DNA of 47,868 bases from a virus, in IMG/VR virus record IMGVR_UViG_3300046005_001324, positions 1-47,868 of that record, one strand, 5' to 3'. Position 1 is the stretch's first letter. Each line of letters begins with the position of its first letter. Of the stretch, positions 26,801-33,222 are shown one piece after another. The translations under genes and the position numbers were made by a program. Under the pieces are notes generated by a model that saw only the letters and a program-made list of their open reading frames with translations, was not told where the DNA came from and made no database searches.

Positions 26801-28380
26801 GGGGTCAGTGCTTCTGCCCGGCCTAATTTAGCTTCAAGTGCTACAGGATCCGCTATTCGAGTAAGTTGTTGAAAGTCTGCGGATAGTTGATCTACAACAT
26901 TGGTAGCTGTCTGTAATACCGCGTCTTTCTTGGTTTGTAATTCAGCTTGCTTTTCAGGAGAATCTTTATCGCTGTATTGATCATACTCATGCTCAACTGT
27001 TTTAACATGATCAAATAATGCCTGAATCCCAAACACTGGATTATGTAATGCTGAGGTTGGATTAGTAAATGCGGATATATCGCCAGAATTTTTAGCTGCT
27101 TCATACTCTGCATCTTTAGCTTGTTCATTGGTTTTTTGTTCTGCTGCTGATTGAGGATTTATTACAGCACTATCTTGTCCGATTAACTGCGTAGTATCTT
27201 GCTGGTTTTGCATATTTCCTATTGCTGAAGCAACAGCTAACCCTCCTTCTTTTACACCTTGTAATCCTTTTTGAATAACATGTTGCCCTGCAGATTGCCC
27301 TACTGAGGATATGCCTTCTAATACCGCATCTTTAGCGTTTTGGTCACCTGTAGCAGCCCACTGTCCTAAGTATTCACCTACACCTTCTGAACCCATCTCA
27401 CCAGCAATTAAACCAGCAGATTGTATTAAGTTTGAACCTTGTTTAGATGCTAAATATTCAGCATCTTGTAAAATTGCCTGTCTAATAGCAGGTGTTTTCA
27501 TCGCTGCTTGTACTGCAACTGTATCAGCTATATCTACTCCAGCAGTTGATAATGCACGTCCTGTAGCAGCTTTTAATGGTGCATTCATAAATGCCCCTGC
27601 CATACCTAAAGATGCAGTATCAACTGCACCAATGACACCACTTTTAATAGCATTATCTTGTAATAGCTGACCTCTATTCTGTTGGAAGAATTGCTCCATT
27701 GCTTGAGTATCATTTTGGTCTACACCTTGTTTAGCCATTAAGTTTTGAATCGCTTCAGATTGACCAACACCCATATTCCCTAATGTAGCACCAGCAAACA
27801 TACCTGCTGCTGTTCCAACTGGACCACCCATTAAAGTACCAGCTAAAGCACCTGCACCCATACCTGCCATAGCTACTGCAGAATTAGGTAATTGAGTAAC
27901 CACACCTCCACCTAATGCAGCAGCATTTTCATACAGGGCATTTAACTTATCCATTGGTGAGACAGCTTCACCAACAGTTTGTTGGATATTAGATAGCGTA
28001 TCCCCAATACCTTGAAGTGCAGCACCAAAAGACTGCTTCTGACCTTGACTATCTGTTGCTGCTTCATAGGCAGCAGATAACCGTTGTGCAGCTAATGATC
28101 CTTGATTAGCTTGATTATATGACTGTAGCCCCAAATACTCAGTTAAAGCATCTTGTGAGTTACCTATTACAAGATTTCCTAATTGGCGTACAGAAGATCC
28201 TGCTTGAACCATCCCACGTTCTAATGGTGAATCTGATGCAGCAGCAGCATACGCTTGCTGATCTAATGCAGCTTGAGGACTAGCGACATACGCTTTAAGA
28301 TCAACAAGTTTTTGCTGCGAAGCTTGAGCTACTTCAGCAGCTTTTTGAGTAATTTGTTCTTGGGTAAGTGGGGCAGCCAT
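17833..28380 (-). CDS. Giant virion-encapsidated RNA polymerase (N4 gp50-like vRNAP)
   Basis: 3515 residues, close to the 3500 of N4 vRNAP. A Gly-rich hydrophobic stretch lies near 165-215. T7-family polymerase motifs occur in order: R1335 before NPQ (1343-1345), matching T7 GRVYAVSMFNPQ; motif A with D1470 (AEVDGKTNG); motif B R1583-x3-K1587 to F1595-G1596, matching T7 R627/K631/Y639; motif C with D1897 (LDIFDAAIT). The gaps between catalytic residues (135, 117, 310) are close to those of N4 mini-vRNAP. Odd points: Phe replaces the motif B Tyr, NQR replaces xGR, and FD replaces HD. A zincin-like H2162-E-x2-H2166 with E2230 follows. It is probably injected with the DNA and transcribes early genes. 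Confidence 0.85.
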   Translation of the reverse strand: MAAPLTQEQITQKAAEVAQASQQKLVDLKAYVASPQAALDQQAYAAAASDSPLERGMVQAGSSVRQLGNLVIGNSQDALTEYLGLQSYNQANQGSLAAQRLSAAYEAATDSQGQKQSFGAALQGIGDTLSNIQQTVGEAVSPMDKLNALYENAAALGGGVVTQLPNSAVAMAGMGAGALAGTLMGGPVGTAAGMFAGATLGNMGVGQSEAIQNLMAKQGVDQNDTQAMEQFFQQNRGQLLQDNAIKSGVIGAVDTASLGMAGAFMNAPLKAATGRALSTAGVDIADTVAVQAAMKTPAIRQAILQDAEYLASKQGSNLIQSAGLIAGEMGSEGVGEYLGQWAATGDQNAKDAVLEGISSVGQSAGQHVIQKGLQGVKEGGLAVASAIGNMQNQQDTTQLIGQDSAVINPQSAAEQKTNEQAKDAEYEAAKNSGDISAFTNPTSALHNPVFGIQALFDHVKTVEHEYDQYSDKDSPEKQAELQTKKDAVLQTATNVVDQLSADFQQLTRIADPVALEAKLGRAEALTPDDPRYDAVQAVIPDLKLDIERAKQWASSDESKTQLASITAAKESSLIAAKEAQADLYTHIYPEQKQAEIVDGLVGPNTKTSAGIVLKLQMAGTLSPTQLKRALAAQEAAKQAGQTELPFTDEEESVLRILGKNNQNKSASDVRSDVYDEGGTHLSIPDYVREISSANPKRKAYLLDLMDQFRQGRDSKAKIINDYIGNKTPQELDAAYKANPVVFIRDAVDINKWVQVPANMPIHVDGVQYAQAARVPGAIAITGATTQKGKNAASLRDSINQEAQDVTTAYNYLAGLPMGASTPNTQTNTTSQPSQNTTQTQSTDISTGQQTNILDEVTTSTPNTSDRLTSIPTPITADAIINEEALKHLAGQEALLQGKEHNALKNDAGELVNTGAKTNLLAKNIKQDTSDDKPLTSIRNFISNLDNTKAAELANVPEIDEHQSAFLRAVKDKTIEFQKRLTDTIHKYVNAPPSAKVDKRNPILGLAYTDDQGNMQVEENVAAAFAVAGSTAIQGLAKTLTTKEHINTLIGRNSNAPVTDILFKLLPNGMMNENAMAAAIGKEITNMLGYKNVGKKADSEYLEKTRTAFGLHTIEKLIKDGIVQRVPISEYDLRTAADAEYGPMGKALTDAKHRKFYFLRLTPALKSNKTNVQNRRLGLSSRYSAVVEKELEQLSLSNRILNKIFAATSVTEGFHTEAPKERQSNFSKLPAIQRKTLNQQVKTEYVLNDSAFVVMAGMGMDTIADMAGIIELDDALGNPMYHADVIDSLQAKNDDIQLQINNLFDAVDELTETSEIGGDYSLVKFFLDRRVAVNQRNMVSGTINPQSHKFSRWLISHKSWNRSIDFTDIETVADFEHNVAEALGMNPDALQDALADPTSLISQAVSALTNVIDDSINESVHAEDQRIIKEIVREAKTGMHAFIGLTALADRESAKRKGTTSFKSSLVAEVDGKTNGVAIGILALGAERSMQALGQFIQKFGIYPKGLITFFDKWKKADPANLDVYQTGGSAALEVLSDIHQNGVLTATGKPLVTKKGARAAYKAMEYFLGKFTTEENTISGYMRELFKEPTLMPFFGSSLDNAAKQTSDAFLTSVKMKISESHKKGTLTKDAPKMIASLNAILSVNNFNRSPIVINPNIDPLLLMGYTFNGKELVQNNSIFNADLDSAIREGHELIFGRALKEGMSKTFSPFLERSKTLINVSQVLGDMADLLVKRELKKAEKEGVWTYITEGPQADGAIIPQKVFWSEEGFDLNDTASTIQAAEGIPVELVNHIKSTLFEKGLLPYAHTFMSKFGPTKNSADLSTGVAIFKAGKSPTDEKSKTIRTAGAIGKPLVDKLDNLRVGIVTRLIHPMDSAILNRAIQALQKKGIVILDIFDAAITRFDLIPEVAQELNKAFFEVNASYSPMSEMVDTLERMVLGLSNEEFTILEWEEFISKLRDPLSGEVVNITDLLTLLRGQARQADLTKLNTLLTSEYINQYSTEGGHYTITEKDRHYLKQQIKKTQAKYEVSLSPEITEAIKKLKVKQHPYFDQTTLVKTLEAHDVSVDSVMRGLKQLRTLTSFENTLIDQLTKALPKDVKFKYIDSLPKKDAQTAYQKELQQSFNRGVPIRADYFFENGEHTITVYGPNLTRQPLNASVLLHELVHAAVGVLIAKEKNGYSLETGNTQHRQATEQAITSLEKLMGGIKTNPDISEDLKVEFAIPLNDIQEFVSYGLTDKKFQTEVLHAQEIERGAIRNERTTLGRLINYFNQFIKSIAKILGFKTLEEAKGLGLFITDAMALITLAEQGQTHSFDNSDFNLQLHMTGTKASKFSTQETYDALSSQNTDTKFDTHLKNILGSIVNKLHGPFGLIHSEIKSSRLSADKVWKRNEKEKLTPLSNELRKAGLTLDGKQSFVMEQVYAAIAALNSNNELHTFQPYKDLRNLYDSVSKSITVDDLLGSAFGTTTKAEATKLHDVIFKVTSGVNNTSDYLARFAAIALTNPGLHNLLDQHIEKKTSTAKQSWAQKLQAIFENILEYIHSWTQVTPSTKDSKLSSQRLEALIIKLVDLEIDQKKVIQHQLDLDASPTKQSIESFLDKTAKSVINTGIKLASSDLIAESRFHTVKAISGLFKTVAGHKVDQLLRMTLELFHAADNGRLGLLAGLINSVKGQKEVFELLRVTRTHLDTQRKDMMSNIAKGTLNAFNKNGQNLSSTDKTALTAAVLKTNMHSLMETYSLAELEAFMSDGSKVEQVIQDEASKLMSAFPKHAPEFITNAHGLGYYAATGNSAVQFLKGNVYQIVNSFGEGNNRLTQKQLNIATEHVTKLTTMFALKYTPESDKQAVSKLMAIEAQRPMEEGNGIDFMLRLHRHLAEVELSSIYDNDPSKAAFGNIHEIYNPHVQLRAANIEDGQKLLDVGFEQLGEIKRDPHDPDQTTKHYYVLRHASRKTYSAGIVQFWSEGSTDDNITNGFMDLNNPDGILNAEIHSMINNQKNRNRTTRYSDDMAELLKDFTSKPEVNMMAPIYDSEGQVINWTYKMTENIKNSVLEKANNFDKVLGTLSGSLFSKQSTNELNVKALGALKLEYNASTAYNRSQFIEIGPKASNQEDRAIWARLPTKTQLAALEIFGDERIMVHKEAADIVFGYRKVSAADPFYRANAERDHLIAAGKPAGILDLKSINAIQKIGIAFVEETLMISARARGMTPEASTRYARRAATFVTRFESGWEEIVSDLKDKIVVVTGTVLVGNIFSNVSRLILEGIPLKNIVHYSMIAFKGASQYMRDKADLDAIRLKETLGTANKIDLRQIVLLEDSIKRNPATALIEEGMLPTIVEDLGADAEYAYKTMLGEYIDKASQKTPEPALKVIKTLMMTRESGAYKALAHITQLSDFVARYTMYQYQTTKVNPMSHKDAVVRANNAFVQYAVPMPRMMQYSDDIGLTLFTKYFLYIQRELFRLSKEQPGRMMTMVLLNKLIHLGPMITDSSLLHHLGNNPFRDGALGWDNAYAKILTMRLVD

Positions 28381-28406
28381 ATAAAATCCTTAATTATTGT
28401 TGTTGA

Positions 28407-30107
28407 TTAACGTTTACGAGCTGCATCCATCATTGCTTTATAAGCAGCTTTGGTTTCAGTCTGTTTAATCTCTTCTGCTGACATAGGTATATCTTTCATA
28501 AACCCCCCAAAAGATACTTTCTTTGTAGGTACTGGTTTTGGGGACTCTTTAGATGCTTGTTCTAATAAATATGCTTCTTCAAGAGCGTTTTGTTTTTGTA
28601 CTGCTTCTGCTTCATCTTGACTTTGTTGTAATTCATCTCTTCTTACAGTATCTGAAGCAGTTTTGCCTATTTTATCCTTTTCAATTTTAGCTGCTTCATC
28701 AGCAAGCTGTTTATCTGATTGTTGAAAATGTAGTGAATTTTGTCTAAATAACATACGTTGCTTATTTAGATCAGCATATTCATTATCTAATCTAGAACGT
28801 TCTGTTTTATATTGAATCCTTTCTTCCCGATGGTGGTCTGTATTTAACTCTTTTGTGATAAGCCCTTCCATTTGAACTTGTAGATCTTCAGGGACAAACC
28901 AGAAACCCCCATCACTAGCAATACTTCGAGCTAAATCATTTAATGTATTTTGAGATAGGGTATTAATGTCTTCCCCTATTGTCGGATCTTGACGTAATGT
29001 AGTCAGAGCTTTTGCTACTGCTTCTTCAGCACTTTCTTTTTCTGTCTTAGACAAGTTTGTATCTTTTAATAAAGTCTGTACCCCTGCAACACTAGCTCTG
29101 GTATTTTGTAACTCTTGGATTTTTGAAGATGTTGCACCAATATTAGTAGAAAATACTGCGTCTTGTTTTCTGGCTTCTTGGGGAAGTTTATCTTTAGATA
29201 ATTCTAATTCAAACTGAGAATTAACCTCTTGTGTTTTTGCCTCATTTGCCGCTAAGGTACGTTGTAAAGCCATTCCGCCTTTTTTAGCGTCTATCGCGTG
29301 TGCTCTTTCTTCGTCAGTATTTGCTAATGCGTTAACCTGCGATGCAGTCTCTGCTTTATGTACCGACCCTTCAGCATCTCTTTGTGTTGTTGTTTCAATT
29401 GTAGGAATCTGACCATATAGTGCTTTAGCTGCTACTAGATCTTTAGCTTGTTGAGTAGTTTGATTTAAGAGGTCTGACGTATACTTAGGAAATAGTGAAT
29501 TCTGTGTAAGCAGCCCCCCATACAAAGCTTGATCTACTTTATTGACTGCATCTACATCATTAGCTGATATCGCTGAAGGTACTAATGATAGCTCAGTATT
29601 TGCTTTACCTAATCCAAATTGAGCACCTGCTAGTGTCTTTTTTAAGGCTGCTTCATGTAGTAATGGTGCTGCACCTGTATAGGCATCAGCTTCTGTTGTT
29701 GCTCTATCTATTTTCTCAGGAGCTTGAATTTCCCCTACTTGAGCAGATGTACCTGATGTACCTCCAGCCAATCTATTTGCCATCTGGTTTGAAAATGTAC
29801 CCGAAGAGTCAGTAATAAATTTAGATGCAGTATCTGGATTATTGTATGTCATCAGGGTAGGTGTTTGAGCTGCTATAACAGCATCGTATTCCCCAGGAGT
29901 CTTAGCTTGAGCTAAAGCTGCCTTTGCTTGAAGTAACTTAGCTGCATCCGATTGATCCATTGCATTCTGGTTTGCTTTTGCAAAGGTATCTCCTGCAGCT
30001 TTAAAAGTATTTGTTGCAGTATCTAAACCTGCAGCAGCTAAAGCCATTCCCCTAAATACATCAGCATTGGATGGTGCATTTACATTTTGCCATGTGATTT
30101 CAGCCAT
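28407..30107 (-). CDS. Internal virion protein candidate, coiled coil
   Basis: A 566-residue protein beginning MAEITWQNVNAPSNADVFRG, an N-terminus I associate with proteins encoded just before giant internal virion proteins of podophages. Ala/Gln-rich helices follow, and residues about 440-520 form a highly charged coiled coil (ERIQYKTERSRLDNEYADLN). No enzyme motif is visible. It lies 26 bp upstream of vRNAP, and its start overlaps the stop of the preceding gene. By position it may be packaged and ejected together with vRNAP. Confidence 0.6.
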   Translation of the reverse strand: MAEITWQNVNAPSNADVFRGMALAAAGLDTATNTFKAAGDTFAKANQNAMDQSDAAKLLQAKAALAQAKTPGEYDAVIAAQTPTLMTYNNPDTASKFITDSSGTFSNQMANRLAGGTSGTSAQVGEIQAPEKIDRATTEADAYTGAAPLLHEAALKKTLAGAQFGLGKANTELSLVPSAISANDVDAVNKVDQALYGGLLTQNSLFPKYTSDLLNQTTQQAKDLVAAKALYGQIPTIETTTQRDAEGSVHKAETASQVNALANTDEERAHAIDAKKGGMALQRTLAANEAKTQEVNSQFELELSKDKLPQEARKQDAVFSTNIGATSSKIQELQNTRASVAGVQTLLKDTNLSKTEKESAEEAVAKALTTLRQDPTIGEDINTLSQNTLNDLARSIASDGGFWFVPEDLQVQMEGLITKELNTDHHREERIQYKTERSRLDNEYADLNKQRMLFRQNSLHFQQSDKQLADEAAKIEKDKIGKTASDTVRRDELQQSQDEAEAVQKQNALEEAYLLEQASKESPKPVPTKKVSFGGFMKDIPMSAEEIKQTETKAAYKAMMDAARKR

Positions 30108-30592
30108 TAGTTATACCCTTTTTCATTGATACTATTCATTTTCATATAATCTTCAGTACTCATAGTTGATCCAGGATCTCCTACAGCTCGTGCTCTAGCA
30201 TTTCTAGCATTCTGACGATCACGTAATTCAGCATTAGTTAATCTGGCTTGGCTTGTGAAGTTATTCCAGTATTGTTGTTTATTTTGAGCTAGTTGTTGTT
30301 TAGCTAGTCCATAATTCTTCATACCTAAATATGCTTGCCCAATACCACCAATACCCTGAAGTGCACCAACGCCTAATCCAATTGCTTGTTTCATGCCCTC
30401 AGATCCCCATGACAGGTTGCTGATACCGCCAGTTCCTGTACCTGGTCCAGCAATACCTGTAAACCCTGGATCAATTTGTTTTTGTCCCCATGATTCCATC
30501 ATTCCACCCATAGCCGAAGGCATTTGGGTATCTGTAGGTGTTTTATACAACCAATCATCTGATGAAGGTAAAAAGCTATAATTCTCGCCCAT
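30107..30592 (-). CDS. Small internal virion protein candidate
   Basis: A 161-residue protein. The N-terminal half is Gly/Ser/Met-rich, a short glycine-zipper-like helix occupies about 73-95 (IGLGVGALQGIGGIGQAYLG), and a Gln/Asn/Arg-rich helix follows (GLAKQQLAQNKQQYWNNF), ending STEDYMKMNSINEKGYN. This pattern is common in small proteins that precede ejected internal proteins, like T7 gp14, though direct similarity is not claimed. It starts 1 bp after the 850-residue gene and overlaps the next one. Confidence 0.55.
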   Translation of the reverse strand: MGENYSFLPSSDDWLYKTPTDTQMPSAMGGMMESWGQKQIDPGFTGIAGPGTGTGGISNLSWGSEGMKQAIGLGVGALQGIGGIGQAYLGMKNYGLAKQQLAQNKQQYWNNFTSQARLTNAELRDRQNARNARARAVGDPGSTMSTEDYMKMNSINEKGYN

Positions 30593-30593
30593 T

Positions 30594-33146
30594 TCAATAT
30601 TCCTGTTTAATTGTTTGGTTAATAGTTGGTAATGTTAATAATATATCACAGAAGGATGTTAGCAAATCAAAGCAAGCAACACCAGGATTTGCACTATGTA
30701 CAGTCCTATTGTAATACTCCTCTGGTTCTTCACCTAATACCATGAAAGGCTCTAAAATAACACTATTATTGTTCTCTAAAAGAGCTTGTGCTCGTTCTAG
30801 TTCTTTGTCTTTTTCATCTGTTAATTTTGTAAAACTTTCAAAATCTTTATACACATCCCCAATTAAATTTTGGAATTCAGTTCCTGCTGCAGAGACAAGA
30901 CCATTAGCAACGCTCATTAAAGTTGTAGCCGTAGATAATAATGCAGATGCTTGAGTAGTGGTTGTAGCCATAGCACCAGCAATCCCATATCCAATAGCTA
31001 CGACCATTACTACTGCTCCTAAGATTGCTGCAGCAGCAGGACCAATTAATTTAGCAACAGCTTTAAATACAAAGTGCATAATGACAGCAACAATAATCAT
31101 ATCAACAATAAATGCTGCAACCATAATCAGAGCTGCACCTGTCATACCTGCAGCCATAAACGCTCCAGCTGCAGATAACGCTGCAGGCATTAATGCAGGA
31201 AATATCACCACTAATACAACAGCAATAACCAAAATGATTATCATGACAAAGATTTTAAAAAATCCAGTGGCATACCATGGAATCTTCGTAACTGTAATTA
31301 TTTCAGTGTTGTAAAGAAGATGCTGAGATTTGCTGTATAACACCTCTCGGTCAATAATGGAATATGAGGATGTTAAGGCTTTATCCAGGGGAATTAATAA
31401 GTGGTGTCTATCTAAATTAACTAAGTTATCTGCTGTATCTGTATATCCAGCTGTTGCACCACTACCTACATAATAAACCATCTTTAAACCCGTAACCGTT
31501 ACATCAATAGCAGTAAAGTCTGAATTATGGAATGTGTATGTGTGGGTAGATCCGATACTATTCATCGTATATTTAACACCTTCAGCAGGCTTGCTAGTTT
31601 CAAGGCGATGAGTAATCGTAATACCTTGATTCTGTAGTGCCATCTTAAAGCGTCTATCTTGAATAATAATCGAGTTGTAGTTTTCTACTTTTTGTTTAAC
31701 ATTCCTGCCTTTATTATTCCCCACTGTTTGAAATAATTCAGCTGTCGTTTTATTACCAGGATCTGATGCCCACATAGTAAAAAAGTCATAGAGATATTTA
31801 ATTTCTACTTCAGCATCGATACCAGTTGGGGTAGCAGGTACCCCCATAAAGAAGATAATACTTTTGATATCTTTAAGTTGTTTTTCCCCATTATCATTTA
31901 CTCGTTCTTTATATTGTTTCTCTTTTTTTCCAGTAACAGGGTCAACTTTATACACTGGTTTTGTACGTTTCCTTGTTAGTGTTTGTCCATAGGTTTTTGA
32001 TACAGGATCTTCATCTACGTATGTTTCTGTTGTTTCAGTCTCTTCTTCAATTGTCTCATAATGGATACTTTTACCCATTTCGTCATACTTTAAACCTAAT
32101 GTGTTTAATAGTTTTTTAGAGTCTTGGAATGCTTGAATATCTTCAGCACTGGTTAATTGTTTTTCATCGGTAATATCTTTCTTATCCCATCGAAAATAGA
32201 CGAGAGGGAAGAAGTTTCCTGCAGAAGAATTAGGGGTAGTGAATACTGTTCCAGATGTTGAACCAGAAACAAAAGAGCTATCTCTAGTAATAAACTTAGT
32301 CTTTCCTTTGACTTTATATTTGATCTGGTATTGGTCTTTATGGGCATTTAAATTAGTATCTTTTCCTGACTCATCTAAAATCACTTTAATTAAGTCAGTC
32401 TTAGCAGGTAAAGAAAAACTTCCTGTAGTTACCCCAGGAGTAGTTAAAGTATTGGTACTTGCATCTACTAATGGTTTATATGAATACTTTACTGTGAATT
32501 GTGCATCAACAGCTAATGAGTCTAAAATCTGTACTTCCGTGCTGTCTGTATATAAAGCAGCATCCTCCTCATAAGGACGTGATGGTGAGTAATTTGAAGT
32601 TGTAGGTCTTCCCCATGATTCTAAAACTACATCTGAATATGGAGATTCTTCCTCATCATTGATTGACCGCATTACCAAAACCAGGTCATCTAAGTAAACT
32701 GTCTGAGCTAAGTCAGTAGATAATTTACCTAATTTATTTGTATCAGGGTCATACCCATGCAGTGTAATTAAATCAATCCAGGCTAAGTGATAAAGATTCA
32801 ATGGCATATAGTATGAATACTCTATTGAAATATCTGACTCAGCTACTTTTTCTTCTGCAGCAATAGAGGAAATAACTGATGGCAATGAGCGAGACATAAC
32901 TAATAGGTTTCCTTGTGGTACCCCCCAAATATATTGTTTCATTGCTCGTGCATGGTAAGAATTAGCTTTCTGTCCTATACCATTAACTAAATTATTTTCT
33001 ATTCTTTCAACAAACCCATTACCATTTTTTAGATATTCAGCCATACCAGCTAATCGTGAATTAGGTAACTGTGAATCTTTTACTACTCTCATAGCTTGTG
33101 TAGCTACTGTAATTGTTGTTACTTTTTTACTACTGAATAATCCCAT
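30594..33146 (-). CDS. Virion protein with clustered membrane segments
   Basis: An 850-residue protein. The N-terminal 600 residues are soluble-looking alpha/beta sequence. About residues 625-735 contain four strongly hydrophobic stretches (FVMIIILVIAVVLVVIFPAL, GAALIMVAAFIVDMIIVAVI and two more within AAILGAVVMVVAIGYGIAGA). A charged C-terminal segment follows. A membrane-active virion protein would suit formation of a channel through the host envelope during injection of DNA and vRNAP. RBS AGGTATTTT precedes the ATG. It lies between the coiled-coil repeat protein and the internal-protein genes. Function is inferred from hydrophobicity and context. Confidence 0.6.
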   Translation of the reverse strand: MGLFSSKKVTTITVATQAMRVVKDSQLPNSRLAGMAEYLKNGNGFVERIENNLVNGIGQKANSYHARAMKQYIWGVPQGNLLVMSRSLPSVISSIAAEEKVAESDISIEYSYYMPLNLYHLAWIDLITLHGYDPDTNKLGKLSTDLAQTVYLDDLVLVMRSINDEEESPYSDVVLESWGRPTTSNYSPSRPYEEDAALYTDSTEVQILDSLAVDAQFTVKYSYKPLVDASTNTLTTPGVTTGSFSLPAKTDLIKVILDESGKDTNLNAHKDQYQIKYKVKGKTKFITRDSSFVSGSTSGTVFTTPNSSAGNFFPLVYFRWDKKDITDEKQLTSAEDIQAFQDSKKLLNTLGLKYDEMGKSIHYETIEEETETTETYVDEDPVSKTYGQTLTRKRTKPVYKVDPVTGKKEKQYKERVNDNGEKQLKDIKSIIFFMGVPATPTGIDAEVEIKYLYDFFTMWASDPGNKTTAELFQTVGNNKGRNVKQKVENYNSIIIQDRRFKMALQNQGITITHRLETSKPAEGVKYTMNSIGSTHTYTFHNSDFTAIDVTVTGLKMVYYVGSGATAGYTDTADNLVNLDRHHLLIPLDKALTSSYSIIDREVLYSKSQHLLYNTEIITVTKIPWYATGFFKIFVMIIILVIAVVLVVIFPALMPAALSAAGAFMAAGMTGAALIMVAAFIVDMIIVAVIMHFVFKAVAKLIGPAAAAILGAVVMVVAIGYGIAGAMATTTTQASALLSTATTLMSVANGLVSAAGTEFQNLIGDVYKDFESFTKLTDEKDKELERAQALLENNNSVILEPFMVLGEEPEEYYNRTVHSANPGVACFDLLTSFCDILLTLPTINQTIKQEY

Positions 33147-33158
33147 AAAATACCTACC

Positions 33159-33187
33159 AAAAATAAAGGGAACCGAAGTTCCCTTTA
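33159..33187 (-). terminator. Intrinsic terminator with TTCG loop inside the virion operon
   Basis: On the minus strand, arms TAAAGGGAAC and GTTCCCTTTA with loop TTCG (a very stable RNA tetraloop) are followed by TTTTTGG. It lies in the 76-bp gap after the 680-residue gene and before the 850-residue gene, so it would lower transcription of the membrane protein and vRNAP genes. Confidence 0.85.
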
Positions 33188-33222
33188 GTATATCAAATCC
33201 TACCTATCCTACTGAATCATGT

